Assembly (NCBI RefSeq): GCF_963259705.1
Contig: NC_081842.1
Span: forward strand, 63,810,787 to 63,874,786
Reading direction: 5' to 3'
Length of the DNA: 64,000 nt
Source: Myotis daubentonii
Taxonomy: Eukaryota; Chordata; Mammalia; Chiroptera; Vespertilionidae
The translations under genes were made by a program, and so were the position numbers. The notes under the pieces were generated by a model. That model did not search any database. It was not told the origin of the DNA and saw only the letters and a program-made list of their open reading frames with translations. Below are positions 25,211 to 36,733 of this stretch, one piece after another (positions within the stretch are counted from its first letter, which is position 1; every line of letters begins with the position of its first letter).

Positions 25211-26891
25211 ATTGAAGTGGCATATCCTAAAGAAGATATAAAACACTACATTGAGTTCAGTGCCATGGGAGAATTGAAGACAAAGTGACATGGAAATTCA
25301 CAGGACGGCAAGATCAATTCTTGTTTGGGAGAAACCAGAAAAGGCTCAAGGAAGAAGGTAGCATTGAAGTTGAGACTCCAAGAATGGCTGTAACTCTGTC
25401 GGGGAGCCAGCGTTGAAAAGAGCAGTTAAACATGGTTGTGTTGTCTTCAGTCGCGTGAGGCTGTCTAATTTAACTATTCCATGTAGCCACGTTTATCCCC
25501 CTGCTGCAATGTAAAATAATTTGAAGCCACTGAACGACTAACAATGCATGGATTGTGTATTTTAACAGAGAACGACCGCGGGGGGAAAGCAAATGGGAAA
25601 CTCTGGGAGCATTTTTACTTATTTTGTTAGAGTAAGTGATTTTTGACAAAGTCTGAGTTTGTCACTGAGGATGCAGAAAGTGGAGGAACCCTTTTGATGA
25701 CCACATAGTTACTCCAATGGCCACAAAATGCTGGATACCTTCTCTTTAGGGAGCTGTCCTGAATTACAGTTCTCCAAAGCTAACCTAAAATGGCAATCTC
25801 GCCTCTAAGAACTTGCATTTCCAGGGAACACAAATGTACATATAGTTACACATGTAAATCAATACCACATAATTCACTCACTGATGGGTGCCACTATACA
25901 GTGTGGAAAGGGTTTTCACATGTTTTGTTCAAGTATATTAATAACTTTATGAAATATGTTGGTCAAATGTTATCATTGTCCTTATTTTATATTAGCTCAA
26001 GGAGAATGAGTGTCAAGGAAAGGGGCTGCCTAAAATCAGGCAACTAGAAATGTGACCACTCCAACTATATTCATCTTGGTTTGGGGTTTCTTTTTGTTTT
26101 GTTTTTTGAATTATTATTGTTTTAGCAGAGACCAATGGGAGTCATCCATCTTCCAATTCATTTCAACAAATGTTTCCAGCCATGTTACCCACCATCTCAG
26201 TCCCCGTTTTTGACCAGTCTTGGCATGGCTGATGTGTATAACAAAATCTACTTTCTGATTAGGACGATGGTTGCTTTTCAGGTTTTTCTCAGAAGTCTTA
26301 ATATTACTTCACACCCAGATATGCTCTCCAGAGGTGGCAAATTGAAAATCATCCAATGGTAATATGTTCTAAATAGCCCAAAGGCTTCCTTCCAACTCTA
26401 TTTTTTAGCAGCCAGGACATAGTGGAATTAATGTGAGATGTCTGTAAGAGGGCTATCGAAGATATTGCACACATACATTTAATTATGTGTTGTTTTCTGT
26501 ATGTGTGCCCAAACTATATTTCAGCCTGCTAGCATGTGTTACAATTACCTTTAATGCAGAGCCTAAAAAATAAATCAAACCCAGAGTGTCCACACCCCAA
26601 TTCCGTCAAGGTTCCCTTGAAGTCATCGGGTACAGTGCTGCGTCCTTGATCCTGAGTTCTCAAAATCCATGTAGAATGCATCACTGCACATACTTGCAAG
26701 GCATGCTGATGTGTAGCAGACTTGGGGCACATTAGGGAGAGCCTCTGGTTTTATACTGTGAAACCTATCTGGTGGGGTATATCTGAGTTGCTGTAGGCAA
26801 GTCATAATGCTCTCTGGTCTGAGTTAGGACATTTTTTTTTTTTTTTAGTTGTGAAGAAACAGCCACATGTACTTCTTTTGTTATTTATTTA

Positions 26892-26937
<46 letters not shown>

Positions 26938-28605
26938 TCTGGCTGCTTCCAGTTTCTCCAGAATCCCAGGGAAGTTCCAAAGGCCTCTGAAGCTTTGCCT
27001 GCATACACTCAGGGCTGGAGCTCAGTAGGAGCTTTTCCTTTCTTGAACTAGTCAGAGGGCACAGGGCTGGCAAGGGTTTCTCTCCCTGCTGGGTGCCTCA
27101 GGGTTTATTCTTGCAATGGGCCCACCTAGGTGGGCAGTCCAGCCAGTCATTTCTCCTGGACAGAGTGATTTGGTAGCTGAAAGGCTGTCACCCACAGGAG
27201 CCACAGTTTCTGAGACAGAGGGAAACGTATTTCTGTGAATCCTTGATAAAGATTCTGAATGCTATTCCCAATCCTAGAATATCTGTCCACTTTCATCACA
27301 TTTCAATATTGATCAAAATATGCTGTGAACATTTAGCAAAAATTAGGATTATAGGAATTATTTGGAAGATCGTGTAATCTCACTTCTCTAAAAATCCCTT
27401 AAAAGGCAGCAGAGAGAGGCTTTCTTCCTGCTAAGATGATAAAACTACTCTTATGCTTATGAAAATCACACAGCTCCCCTCCCCGACGCAAAGAATTAAC
27501 ATCAAACTAGAGAAAGCTAAGATGAAAACCTCTCTCTTCCCTCTCTCCTCATCAGTTCACCTCTTCCACATGTTTACTGTTTTTAAACTAAGGTTCCTAT
27601 TTGAACTAAGGTTCATATCTCAGGCTTGTGAGATAATGGAGCCTCCCTGCAGGGTACAATTGTAGACAGACCTCATTGCCTTGCTAGCTTTCATTTTTCT
27701 TTCCCGGTAATCTGTAAGCTCTATAGATTACACATCAGAGATCATTTCTCATAATGAAAGCTCTCTCTAGGACAGTTTATCTTTTAACCCTTTCCCTTAC
27801 AATTCTATGCTTGGTTGTGTTTCTGATCAAAAACATCCACACAGTTAGCATTTCAAAAGATGAATTTAAGAGATTAAATGAGAGAGAAGAGGAAGGAAGA
27901 TGCAGTGTAATTGATAATTAGGTGAGCTTCACTCCAGCCTCCTCAGGATAACTCTTTGGTCTTTGAGCTAAATTTGGACAGTAATGAATTTTTATCGGGA
28001 ACCCACTTTGTAGCTGGTCGGAGTCTTGTTCTCGCCTCTCAGTGTGAGCTGTCTTTGGTAAAAGGCTTATCAGGGGTAATGGGCCAGCCATTCACCTCTC
28101 CTCACACTGCTGCTGACTGCTGACCCAGGGTGTGCATTGCCATTGAACAATGAGGTGAGGATCAAGTAGAATCTGGTCCCATCAGCCCACATAAAGCCAA
28201 GAATGGGCTCATTTTCACAAATTATGCAGGGACAGCACCTGAACTGCTGTCAGCTCACTGGTTAAATTAGGGGAAGGAGAAAAATAGCATCCCCCTCTCT
28301 CCCCTGCCAAATTATCCTGGTGGTCTTTTCTGGTCTTGACTCCTTTCATAGAGATATAGCCTAAAGTTTTATAGAACCTTAATTAAATTTGAGGTGCTTT
28401 GGCTTGCTGTGAATGCTGAACAGGGGATCTCTTGATTATTTCATTTCACAATCAGACCATATCTCCCATGGCCAAGTAAAATGTGAGGGGAAGGGTCATT
28501 GGGGCTTTATGAAAAATATATATATTATATATGTTTTCCCCATTTTAGCATATTTTGTGTTTAATCACAAAGAAATTCACAACTAAATAGATTTAAACTG
28601 TAAAA
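25211..28605. other. Unassigned non-coding DNA
   Basis: Apart from an (ATT)n microsatellite I see no gene or repeat I can name. Several stretches (for example 25.4-25.6 kb) look like ordinary unique DNA with a few CpGs. Confidence 0.5.
26892..26938. repeat. (ATT)n microsatellite
   Basis: About 15 uninterrupted ATT trinucleotides. Confidence 0.98.
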
Positions 28606-28830
28606 TGGGCTGCAGTTTAGCTAGTGGTTAAGAAGTCTAGGCTCTGAAGCTAGATCATTTGGGCTCAAAACCTCTTTCTCCCCACCTTCCCCATCTTTAG
28701 CTACGTGGTCTCTAGCAAGTTACTGTACCTCTGGAGCTTCAGTTCTCTCATTTGCAAATTGAGCATAATAATATTGTTGCTGTAAGGATGGAATGGATCT
28801 GAATTGGGCAGATCTGGTTCACTCACTGGG
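28606..28830 (+). mobile_element. MIR SINE
   Basis: Sense MIR in order: AGTGGTTAAGAAGTCTAGGC, CTCTGAAGCTAGATCATTTG, TACGTGGTCTCTAGCAAGTT and TCTCATTTGCAAATTGAGCA, then AATAATATTGTTGCTGTAAG. Confidence 0.88.
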
Positions 28831-29033
28831 TTATTCTGTGGATATGATCACTAATTAGAGTCCTGAATAGTCTTAGGTTCTGTTTCCATGTACTTGATTG
28901 GAAATTTCACAGCACAAACTTGCACATACTGAAAGCAGCATTCCTCATTAGGGCAGAGTGATCTGTGCACCCAGGCACACTGCAGGCAGTAGGCGTCCAT
29001 GTGCTTTCACCAATAATGTAAATGCCAGTCCTG

Positions 29034-29066
<33 letters not shown>

Positions 29067-29587
29067 GTTGTTGTTGTTGTTTTTGTTTTGTTTTTTTCTC
29101 CACAATCTAGGTGTGCCTCTAGGCCACTGGTCTGGGGGAAACCATTAGCTCATAAACTCTAGGACTGCAGAGCTCTTGAGATACAGAAGATAGGCAGAAC
29201 TGCTCAAAACAATGAAGTTCTTTAGCAGATCCCGCACTGCACTAACAGCACCTTTTAGGCTCCAATACTTTGAGGATTCATAGTTATTAGTACTGAATTC
29301 CTTCCTCTGAGCTATTGAAATTTAATTCTTTCCATAACTCTGATCATCCTCACCACTTAATCCCATATCCACTACCCCTTCCCTAACCCTTCAGTCTTTG
29401 TCATTGCTTTCCCTAGACCTGAGCTTCTTTCCCTTCTAAATGCGATGCAGAACCTCCATGTAGAGTCACTATCTTAACACAGACTTGTTCAAGTCTGACC
29501 CAGTCCCTGGACCCCTATGCTACAAGATTCCTCTAAGTGAGCATCATTTCTTTGACATTTGCTTTAATCCTTTATCTGCTAAAGGAT
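28831..29587. other. Unassigned DNA with (TG)n-(TTG)n at 29034-29083
   Basis: A TG run passes directly into a TTG run and a T-rich stretch. The remainder is not recognised. Confidence 0.6.
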
Positions 29588-29898
29588 AAGCGGTTCTCAA
29601 CCTGTGGGTCGCAACCCCTTTGGGGGTCGAACGACCCTTTCACAAGGGTCGCCTAAGACCATCGGAAAACACATATATAATTACATATTGTTTTTGTGAT
29701 TAATCACTATGCTTTAATTATGTTCCATTTGTAACAATGAAAATACATCCTGCATACCAGATATTTACATTACAATTCATAACAGTAGCAAAATTACAGT
29801 TATGAAGTAGCAACGAAAATAATTTTATGGTTGGGGGTCACCACAACATGAGGAATTGTATTAAAGGGTCACGGCATTAGGAAGGTTGAATACCACTG
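29588..29898. mobile_element. SPIN element (hAT, non-autonomous)
   Basis: The left end AGCGGTTCTCAACCTGTGGG and GGGGGTCGAACGACCCTTTC, the interior ATCGGAAAACACATATATAA and GATTAATCACTATGCTTTAA, and the right end GGTCACCACAACATGAGGAA with GGAAGGTTGAATACCACTG match the SPACE INVADERS (SPIN) family. SPIN is reported as horizontally transferred into several tetrapod lineages including vespertilionid bats. At 311 bp it lacks transposase. I see no direct 8-bp target duplication. Confidence 0.93.
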
Positions 29899-30124
29899 CT
29901 TTAGCAGGATGTAATTATTATAACATTGACTTATTTGAATCTCTTTCAGTAAGTCACTTAGTTCCATAACTAACTTAAGACCACTGAACTGAGGTGCTTG
30001 CTTCTTGTGCATGTTCTGTCGTATTACTTACTGTTTGCTTGTTTGCTTGTTTGTTTGTGAGAGAGTGGCTTCTCTTTCAGCCTGGTCCTTCAAAGTACCC
30101 CAACATTGATGCTTTTGTCAGATA

Positions 30125-30420
30125 TGAGAAATGAAGGTTATGTTGCAGTAACAAATACCTCTCCCCCAAATCCTAGTACCTTATAATGATGAAGTAATAT
30201 TTCATCTCACTCTCCATGTCTAACATGAGTGTTTTTTGATTCTGCGCCATGTCATCTTCATCTCAGGATTCCAGCTGATGGAGTATCCATGATGGAATAT
30301 TGCCATCAGTTGGGAAAAGCAAATCATGTGTCCATGTCTTACTTCAATAAAATGGGCATGTGTAATCCTCCCACAAAAAGGGACCCTGTAGAGTAGGTTA
30401 CCAAATATGAATGAGCATTA
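30125..30420 (+). repeat. Old interspersed repeat, family uncertain
   Basis: GGTTATGTTGCAGTAACAAA, then CCATGTCTAACATGAGT, TGCGCCATGTCATCTTCATC and CCAGCTGATGGAGTATCC occur in the order of a common eutherian repeat whose name I cannot assign with confidence. Confidence 0.4.
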
Positions 30421-32825
30421 ATATGAGCTGCCACCTTACTGAAGCAGGTTGCTATATATTATAAGAAAGACTAATGCAGACTTAGTGATTCTTCAGATTC
30501 CTAACACAGGAACCTCAGCTTCTAGCTTTTCACATCTCCAAATTACATACACAAAAAAGTGGTAAAAATACAGTGACTCATAAACTGCATCTTAAAATTA
30601 AGGTAGGTAGGCTTACACCTTATTTTTTAAAGAATTGTTATGTTAGAATTTCTTTGAAGAAGGATAGTGGCTGATAGATGGAAGTTAGACAAATTATTCC
30701 TTTTCACACCTTCCACTTTATCCAGCTATAAAAGATAAGGAAAAACAAATTAAGGGTATTCTCTAAATTATGGATCTCATTCATATTATATAAAAATCTA
30801 ATGTAAATATACCATCTAAAGGTGAGCTTGATTATAAAGAGAAAGCATATATTCAACAAATTCATTCAAATCAAATGGGTATGGCAAAAGCTTTAAATAA
30901 GTAATGATAAGAAGGAAATACATAGTAATAAAGTAGCTAAAAAATGAGAGCAAAGTCTCATGTGAACCCATGGGAAATATAATGTTACAGTAGGATAGCT
31001 GACAACAAAATTAAACTAATAAATGAGAAATACATAGTATATCAATTCAATAACTCCACAGTGAATACACTATTTTACTTTCCCAATAAAGTGGCTTTTT
31101 TTAAGGAATAGAAATTAATATTGAGATTTTAAAATGCCAGAGCTTTTTCAAATTTCTTTGAAGAAATAAAATAAGAGCAATGTAACTGACTTTGTAGAGA
31201 CCATAGAAAACTTTTTTATTTTAGGTTTTATAGGAACAAAAGTGTTTCCTGATCAAATATTGACTTAGTTGCAGTGAAACTACAAGAACACTGGATAATC
31301 TGGGGTTTGCAACATAAGATTATATTCCACTGAGAAATAAAAATAATTAATTTATATATTTAAAGCTCTTTGTACATATAAAGTCTTTATTATTATGTTA
31401 TATTTTTAGTTTGATATGCATGAGAAATTAGTAATTAGTGTATAAGTTGCCTTTGCAAATATAATAAAATATAATAAATGGTTCACAAATTATGGCAGTG
31501 AATGACAAGTGGTTCACATAAGAAATCAAATTTTTGAGTTAAAATAGCACACAAAGAATGTAGAAAAATAATTAGAATAGACGAAGGAATGTGTGAACCC
31601 ACCAATATTTGTTTTTTACCCTTGCCCAGCAAGGTACAATGACCTTTATAACTAATTATCCATCAAACATTCCTAGGAGCAAGTTGCTTCGACAGATGTT
31701 TCTAACTCTGTTTTGCATATGGAGAAAATGAAAAACAATGATTTAGGGAGAAGTTGAAATAGAACAAAGTTGACTAACAAAGCCTAAGAAGCTCATCTTT
31801 TAACTTGGGCATGATCCACCCAATAGCCCAAATTAATTTCCATTAAACTAACCCAAAGAGTGGCTTCTAAAATCTATCTTAGTTATTTTAAGTCTCTAAA
31901 CGCAATCATGTTAATAATGCAATTTCTGGTGGAGGATTAATAACCCTAAATCTCTTGAAGTTGGTGAGATATCATGTGGCAAAAGGCTAATTAGAAGGGC
32001 CTTGATAGACTTCAGAGGGAAGTGTGGCCACACATGTAATACCTCTGTGGCTGATCTCGAGTTCCCAGTACCTTAGAGATATTCTGAAATGTTTTGCCAT
32101 TTGGGAAATTAAAATTTACAGTGACAAAATTGCATATGTTTTAAAAAAAGCAAAACACAACCAAAAGAATGACTTCAATTAATGGGTCAGCATAGGGAAA
32201 TGGATTTTTTATTTGTTAAGAACCAAGGGACTGAATAAAGATCCATCAATATACAGTATCAGGTAATTCTAATTAACTACTGTAAGCAAGGAGTTCATCC
32301 CACTTAGCTTAGGGGCCACATGGGAAAATAGCACTTCCGTCTTAATGCACAGGCATTATCTAACATTCTACAAAGGAGAAGATTTTGTCTTCAATGGAAA
32401 TCTTTGCTTGTTCTATTCCAGCTAATATTTTTGTTAATCAGTATCTGATTAGGCATTTTTATATTCATAATATTTTAAAGTCTTAAATTTCAAAATAAAA
32501 TTTTCTGGATTATTATCACTTTCTTCTTAACAAAGTATAAAAAACATAGAAAAAGAACTTTGGAGGGTAAAGTGATTAGATTGAGATCAGGGTAGCCTTA
32601 GACTTAAAGAATTTGGAGTTTTACATTGTATGGAAATATAAGAAAAAACTGTGTCACCTGATTGTCGGTTTCATATAATTAATTTATATCTTCTGCCAAT
32701 TATGTGTCTTTTATTACTCTTAATTGAAAATGGCAATTAATTAAAAACTAAGTCTTGAAAATTTAATAATTTTAATTAAATTTTAAACTGCCTTCTACAT
32801 CTTATACATAGATATATTATATTTT
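30421..32825. other. Unassigned AT-rich DNA
   Basis: No gene, and no repeat I can name, in about 2.4 kb. Confidence 0.5.
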
Positions 32826-33042
32826 TAAATCCTTGCCCGAGGATATATTTTTATTGATTTTAAAGAGAGAGGAAGGGAGAGAGAAAGAGAAACATCCATG
32901 TGAGAGAGAAACATCGATCAGTTGCCTTCCATATGTGCCCCAACTGAGGATGAAACCCATAACCCATAACCAGGAATTGAACCCCCAATACTTTGGTGCA
33001 TGGGATAACATTCCCACCAACTGAGCCACTTGGTCAATGCTA
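32826..33042 (-). mobile_element. VES SINE, older copy
   Basis: CTTGCCCGAGGATATATTTT, then TATTGATTTTAAAGAGAGAG, a GA tract, CAGGAATTGAACCCC (box B complement) and CAACTGAGCCACTTGGTCAA (head). Diverged but complete. Confidence 0.9.
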
Positions 33043-33089
33043 AACATGTTTATATATCCCAAAGGTTGATTATTACTGTATCTGTTCTA

Positions 33090-33560
33090 TAAGTTTCACT
33101 TAACAGATTTTTTACCATTTTGCTAAATATTGAACAACTAATTGGCTATAGAGCATTTTCTTCTGTTCACATGGTATAATTTATTAAGCATTTTATTAAT
33201 GTTAAATACTCAGATTGTTTCTAGCTTTTCTTTTAAAATTATTGATAATACTACAGTGTTCATTTTTTAAGCATGCTTAATTATTTTCTTAAGATAAGTC
33301 CTAGGAGTGAAATTATTGACTCAAAATATATGACTGTCCTTAGGATTTTTTTGGCTACATTTTTTTACATGAATTTATTTACTTACAATACCATTAGCCA
33401 TTAATTAGTGTTTTATTTTCACTACAACCATTTCAACAGTGGAAGTTCTGTCAAAAAATTGCTACATCATTAAATGCAATATAATGCTTCAAGTCACTTA
33501 AATTTCCATTTCTTTGACAATTAAGTAGTTATAGTTAAGCTAAGTAAAACCACTGACATC
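33090..33560 (-). mobile_element. Old L1 (L1M-type) fragment
   Basis: Antisense L1 3' landmarks: GATAATACTACAGTGTTCAT, then AAGTCCTAGGAGTGAAATTA. Strongly decayed. Confidence 0.5.
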
Positions 33561-34012
33561 ATTAAAGCTGTATTGGTTATTATTGGGTTTTGATTCTTTG
33601 AGTCTAAAATATAGTTATATACAGATGAGTGTAAAATTTAGTTTTAGGAATTCCATGAATGAAACTTGTTGTACATACCATATCACTTAGTAAAATCATT
33701 TATAATATTGAACTGCCTCAGTCTCATATGAAAAGTATCAAAAGAACCATGTTAAAAGAATGGTGTTATTTTAGAAAAGCTTGAAGTGAATTCATTATCA
33801 CAAGGTATGGACCCCAAGGGCATGGCTGCAGTATTTCAGATTTTATTTTTCTTTGATTGGGAACTTGACTTGTTAATATTTCCTCACTGATTCTTTTACC
33901 CTTGTGCTTAGTATATTTATTTTTCATCTTGTTTTCAGGAAGCTTGTTTGATCTTTCCTTGTTTCCAGAGTTTATTATTGAACTCTATATAAGAAATAAA
34001 ATAATTAAAAAA
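33561..34012. other. Unassigned AT-rich DNA
   Basis: No gene or clear repeat seen before the VES SINE. Confidence 0.5.
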
Positions 34013-34022
34013 ATTAATTACT

Positions 34023-34248
34023 GCCCTGATCAGTTTGGCTCAGTGGATGGAGTGTTGGCCTGCGGACTGAAGCGTCCCGGGTTCGATTACGGTCAAGGGC
34101 ATGTACCTTGGTTGTGGGCACATTCCCAGTAGGGGGTGTGCAGGAGGCAGCTGATCGGTGTTTCTCTCTCATCAATGTTTCCGGCTCTCTATCCCTCTCC
34201 CTTCCTCTCTGTGAAAAATCAATAAAAATATTTAAAAAAAAAATAATA
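34023..34248 (+). mobile_element. VES SINE with CTCF-like segment
   Basis: Well-preserved sense copy: GCCCTGATCAGTTTGGCTCA (A box region), GGGTTCGATTACGGTCAAGG (B box), CAGGAGGCAGCTGATC, CTCTCTCATCAATGTTTCC and an A-rich tail with AATAAA. Perfect flanking duplication ATTAATTACT at 34013-34022 and 34249-34258. The interior segment at 34126-34139 resembles a CTCF core (12 of 14 positions). Confidence 0.95.
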
Positions 34249-34258
34249 ATTAATTACT

Positions 34259-34852
34259 AGGAGAGAGATTCTTTAGGCAGAGCTTGAGAGTGAGAGTTGG
34301 GTCACTCATTTTCTAACAATGATATCTTATATCTTTGAGGGGATATACGTTCACTAATTGGACCAATTGAATCCCCTCTGCAGTATTTTGTTCAGTGATC
34401 ACAGAGCCCATGCAGAAACAACACCATAGCTGGGGCTCGTTGCCCTTAGGTAGTTGCCATTGACTGGTTCTTTACACATTCAACTTTATTTCATCTATAC
34501 AGTAACCCTCATTTAAAAAATAAATGATAGTCAGTGGTCTGCCTAACCACATGACAGGTATATATTCATAGTAGTATGACATTCTGGTACTATCTGACCC
34601 CAAATGCCTAATCAATTGAATATATGTCATGTTACTTCCTATTCCTGTCATTAACAGCATACATTACACATTAAAATGCACTTCCTCATGATATATTTTC
34701 ATATATTTGAAGGCCTCTATGCTGTCTCTCATAACCTCCTCACTGGTAAGGTTAAATATTACCATAACTTTCAACTCTGCCTCATATGACAGTCTTATAA
34801 TTCTCTTTCCCACCCTGATTTCACATCAGTTTCTAATCATCCTCTTAGATAA
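34259..34852. other. Unassigned DNA
   Basis: Nothing recognised with confidence; a weak MIR-like patch lies near 34490-34560. Confidence 0.45.
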
Positions 34853-34943
34853 TCTATTTATATAAAAGCCTAAGTAACCATTATGACTGAATGACTGGAA
34901 TGAATGGAACGACTGATCGACCAGTTGCTATGATGCGCACTGA

Positions 34944-34957
34944 CCACTAGGGGGCAG
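34944..34957 (+). promoter_or_regulatory. CTCF core motif match (Helitron-borne)
   Basis: CCACTAGGGGGCAG matches all 14 positions of the published core CCASYAGRKGGCRS. It forms one arm of a hairpin with the site at 34974-34987. Occupancy is unknown. Confidence 0.6.
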
Positions 34958-34973
34958 ATGCTCAATGCAGGAG

Positions 34974-34987
34974 CTGCCCCCTGGTGG
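34974..34987 (-). promoter_or_regulatory. CTCF core motif match, opposite orientation
   Basis: The complement CCACCAGGGGGCAG matches all 14 positions of CCASYAGRKGGCRS. It faces the upstream site across a 16-bp gap. Confidence 0.6.
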
Positions 34988-35054
34988 TCAGTGCTCTCCC
35001 ACAGCCAACCTCCCATGATCCCTCCCCACAGCTGGCCAGCCCTCATCTGCCCCT

Positions 35055-35156
35055 GTGCTAAACCGTTCGTAGACGACCTGCTTCTGGGTCAGGGTTTCAT
35101 ATGTAGCAGAGCAGCTCCCTCGCTGCAATCTATTGAAAGTCAGCTCTCAACACAAG
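35055..35156 (+). pseudogene. 28S rRNA 3'-terminal fragment captured by a Helitron
   Basis: The block GCTAAACCGTTCGTAGACGA, CCTGCTTCTGGGTCAGGG, GCAGAGCAGCTCCCTCGCTG and TCTATTGAAAGTCAGCTCTC follows the last 100 or so bases of mammalian 28S rRNA, colinear and in sense orientation. Most differences from the rRNA are CpG to TpG or CpA changes (for example GGGTCGGGG to GGGTCAGGG, GCTGCGATC to GCTGCAATC), as expected after methylation decay of a silenced copy. It ends just before the true 28S 3' end and passes into unrelated sequence. It is far too short to function as rRNA. The comparison is from memory of the conserved 28S end. Confidence 0.9.
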
Positions 35157-35544
35157 CTCCCATTCTCTCCCTTCCCCCAGGGGCCACCTGCCTGCCACAT
35201 TGGCAGCGCGGCGACAAGGGAAGGAGGAGGGTGGGAGGAGGGGAACTGCAAGGAGGCAGGACACCGATGGCGGCATCAGCATCTGTTCCTTCTGTGCCCA
35301 GTGACCATCGCCTCCTCTCTCAATCCCACTGGGGCCTTTGGGCCCCAGGCTGGGAAGGGGAACCAGGGGTTGGTGGCAACAGACACGGCTCCTTTCCCAG
35401 GGAGGCCGAGGGCCAACTCCTTCCTCAGGGTCGGCAGCCAACCTCCCATGGTCCGTCCCCACAGCTGGCCAACCTCCTATGGTCCCTCCCTGCTCTGCAC
35501 GAATTTGTGCACCAGGCCTCTAGTATGTAACATAAGAGCAGATG

Positions 35545-35705
35545 CTTACTAATGACAAACTATGTATAGTGTTAAGTGCTTTACAATGAGGTAAACATTT
35601 TACATTCACTTTATAAACAAAGAAACTGAGGCATAGGAATTTTATAATGCACAACATTACAGAACCAGGAAGTGGCAGGTCTGGGGTGCTGACACAGGAC
35701 TATCT
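35545..35705 (-). mobile_element. MIR SINE
   Basis: Antisense MIR: TATAAACAAAGAAACTGAGG followed by CATAGGAAT, and GGAAGTGGCAGGTCTGGG, in the right order. Confidence 0.8.
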
Positions 35706-36029
35706 CCAAAGCTCAAGTTTATAACAACTGTGTACACTGGACAACCTGGGTTTGGTGTTACCAATGCAGAGTAAAGTGAGGTGATCAACTCCCTCATTCT
35801 AGGTCCAACCATTCTATTGGGGCATCCAAATTTTTCCTTTAAAATGTTTTTTTTTACAGTCCCATTATGTATAGGTCCATGATAAGTTTATTATAATATA
35901 AATCTGCTAAATCCTATTTCTTTGGTTTTATTTTTAACATTTTACCCCCATTAAAATAAGCCATCTACAGTTGATATCTAAAACCAAGTGATAGACTTTT
36001 CCTTTAGCTCACTTTATATATGAAAGTGA
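35706..36029. other. Unassigned DNA
   Basis: No gene or clear repeat seen. Confidence 0.45.
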
Positions 36030-36147
36030 TCTGGGGTTAATACAATTACAGATACCCACAAACTTCCAATAAGCTTGATATCATGTGCAACAATTTCAGA
36101 ACAGCCCTGTAATGAAGCAGATGAACAGTTGTAAACATATCCTATCT
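36030..36147. repeat. Tandem duplication, unit 1 (main part)
   Basis: 118 bp identical to 36605-36722. With the 11 bases AATAAAGAGGG at 36594-36604, cut off by the LTR insertion, it makes the first 129-bp unit. Confidence 0.93.
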
Positions 36148-36587
36148 GCTGAGTGATTCCTTCCACGACCCGCGTGGAGTAGGGTTCGGTATCTGAAAGA
36201 AGAGCCGCACAACTAATGAAAGAAAGAGACACAAGATAATTTTGCAATATTGGGGGACCAGGCGGGCAAGTCCGGAAAGACTTCCTCCTTGTGCTCAGGT
36301 CTCACCAAGCTTTTATTCATCTGGAGTAGCCCTTAGGGTAAGGAGGTTTTAATGACACACCTCAGCAGACAATCTCCAGGAATATCTAATCAACAATAAT
36401 CAACAAAGATCTACATAAGTACCTAAGGAATTAAGTGAACTAAGGTGGAGATGCTTCAACTATTATTACTTAAATTAACTGGGTAGTTCACAGTTCTGAC
36501 CTTTACTAGAACTTCAAAGGTTACTAGCCTTTTTTGGGGGGTCTCTGTCTAAACTCAGCTAGTAAAGACAATGAATGGACTCCGGCA
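36148..36587 (-). mobile_element. Solo LTR of a class II (ERVK-like) endogenous retrovirus
   Basis: On the minus strand it starts TGCCGGAGTCCATTC and ends GAATCACTCAGCA, giving TG...CA ends over 440 bp. Perfect 6-bp duplication CTATCT at 36142-36147 and 36588-36593, typical of beta-retrovirus-like integration. The minus strand also shows AATAAAAGC (polyadenylation signal) and a pyrimidine-rich U5. No internal viral genes are present, so the provirus collapsed by LTR-LTR recombination. Confidence 0.9.
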
Positions 36588-36604
36588 CTATCTAATAAAG
36601 AGGG

Positions 36605-36733
36605 TCTGGGGTTAATACAATTACAGATACCCACAAACTTCCAATAAGCTTGATATCATGTGCAACAATTTCAGAACAGCCCTGTAATGAAGCAGATGAA
36701 CAGTTGTAAACATATCCTATCTAATAAAGAGGG
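36605..36733. repeat. Tandem duplication, unit 2 (129 bp)
   Basis: Second, uninterrupted unit. Its last 19 bases (36715-36733) are the 5' terminus of the following Helitron, so the duplicated segment joined flank plus transposon end. Confidence 0.92.

Larger units (their letters stand above)
34853..35523 (+). mobile_element. Non-autonomous Helitron carrying a 28S rRNA fragment
   Basis: 5' end TCTATTTATATAAAAGCCTA; 3' end with the hairpin-forming GCACGAATTTGTGC followed by CCTCTAG, inserted between A and T. The 671-bp GC-rich element has no Rep/helicase coding region. In order it holds a CTCF-like hairpin (34938-34993), an AGCCAACCTCCCATG module, a 28S rRNA 3' fragment (35055-35156) and a second copy of the AGCCAACCTCCCATG module near 35431. 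The 190-codon open frame inside (34958-35530) follows GC-rich composition and is not a gene. Confidence 0.95.

Noticed and set aside
35055..35156. Functional rRNA gene
   Set aside because: Only about 100 bp of the 28S 3' end, with CpG decay, inside a Helitron.
34958..35530. 190-codon open frame (longest in the window)
   Set aside because: It lies wholly inside the Helitron and its 28S rRNA fragment, overlaps other long frames on both strands, and is explained by GC-rich composition with few stop codons.
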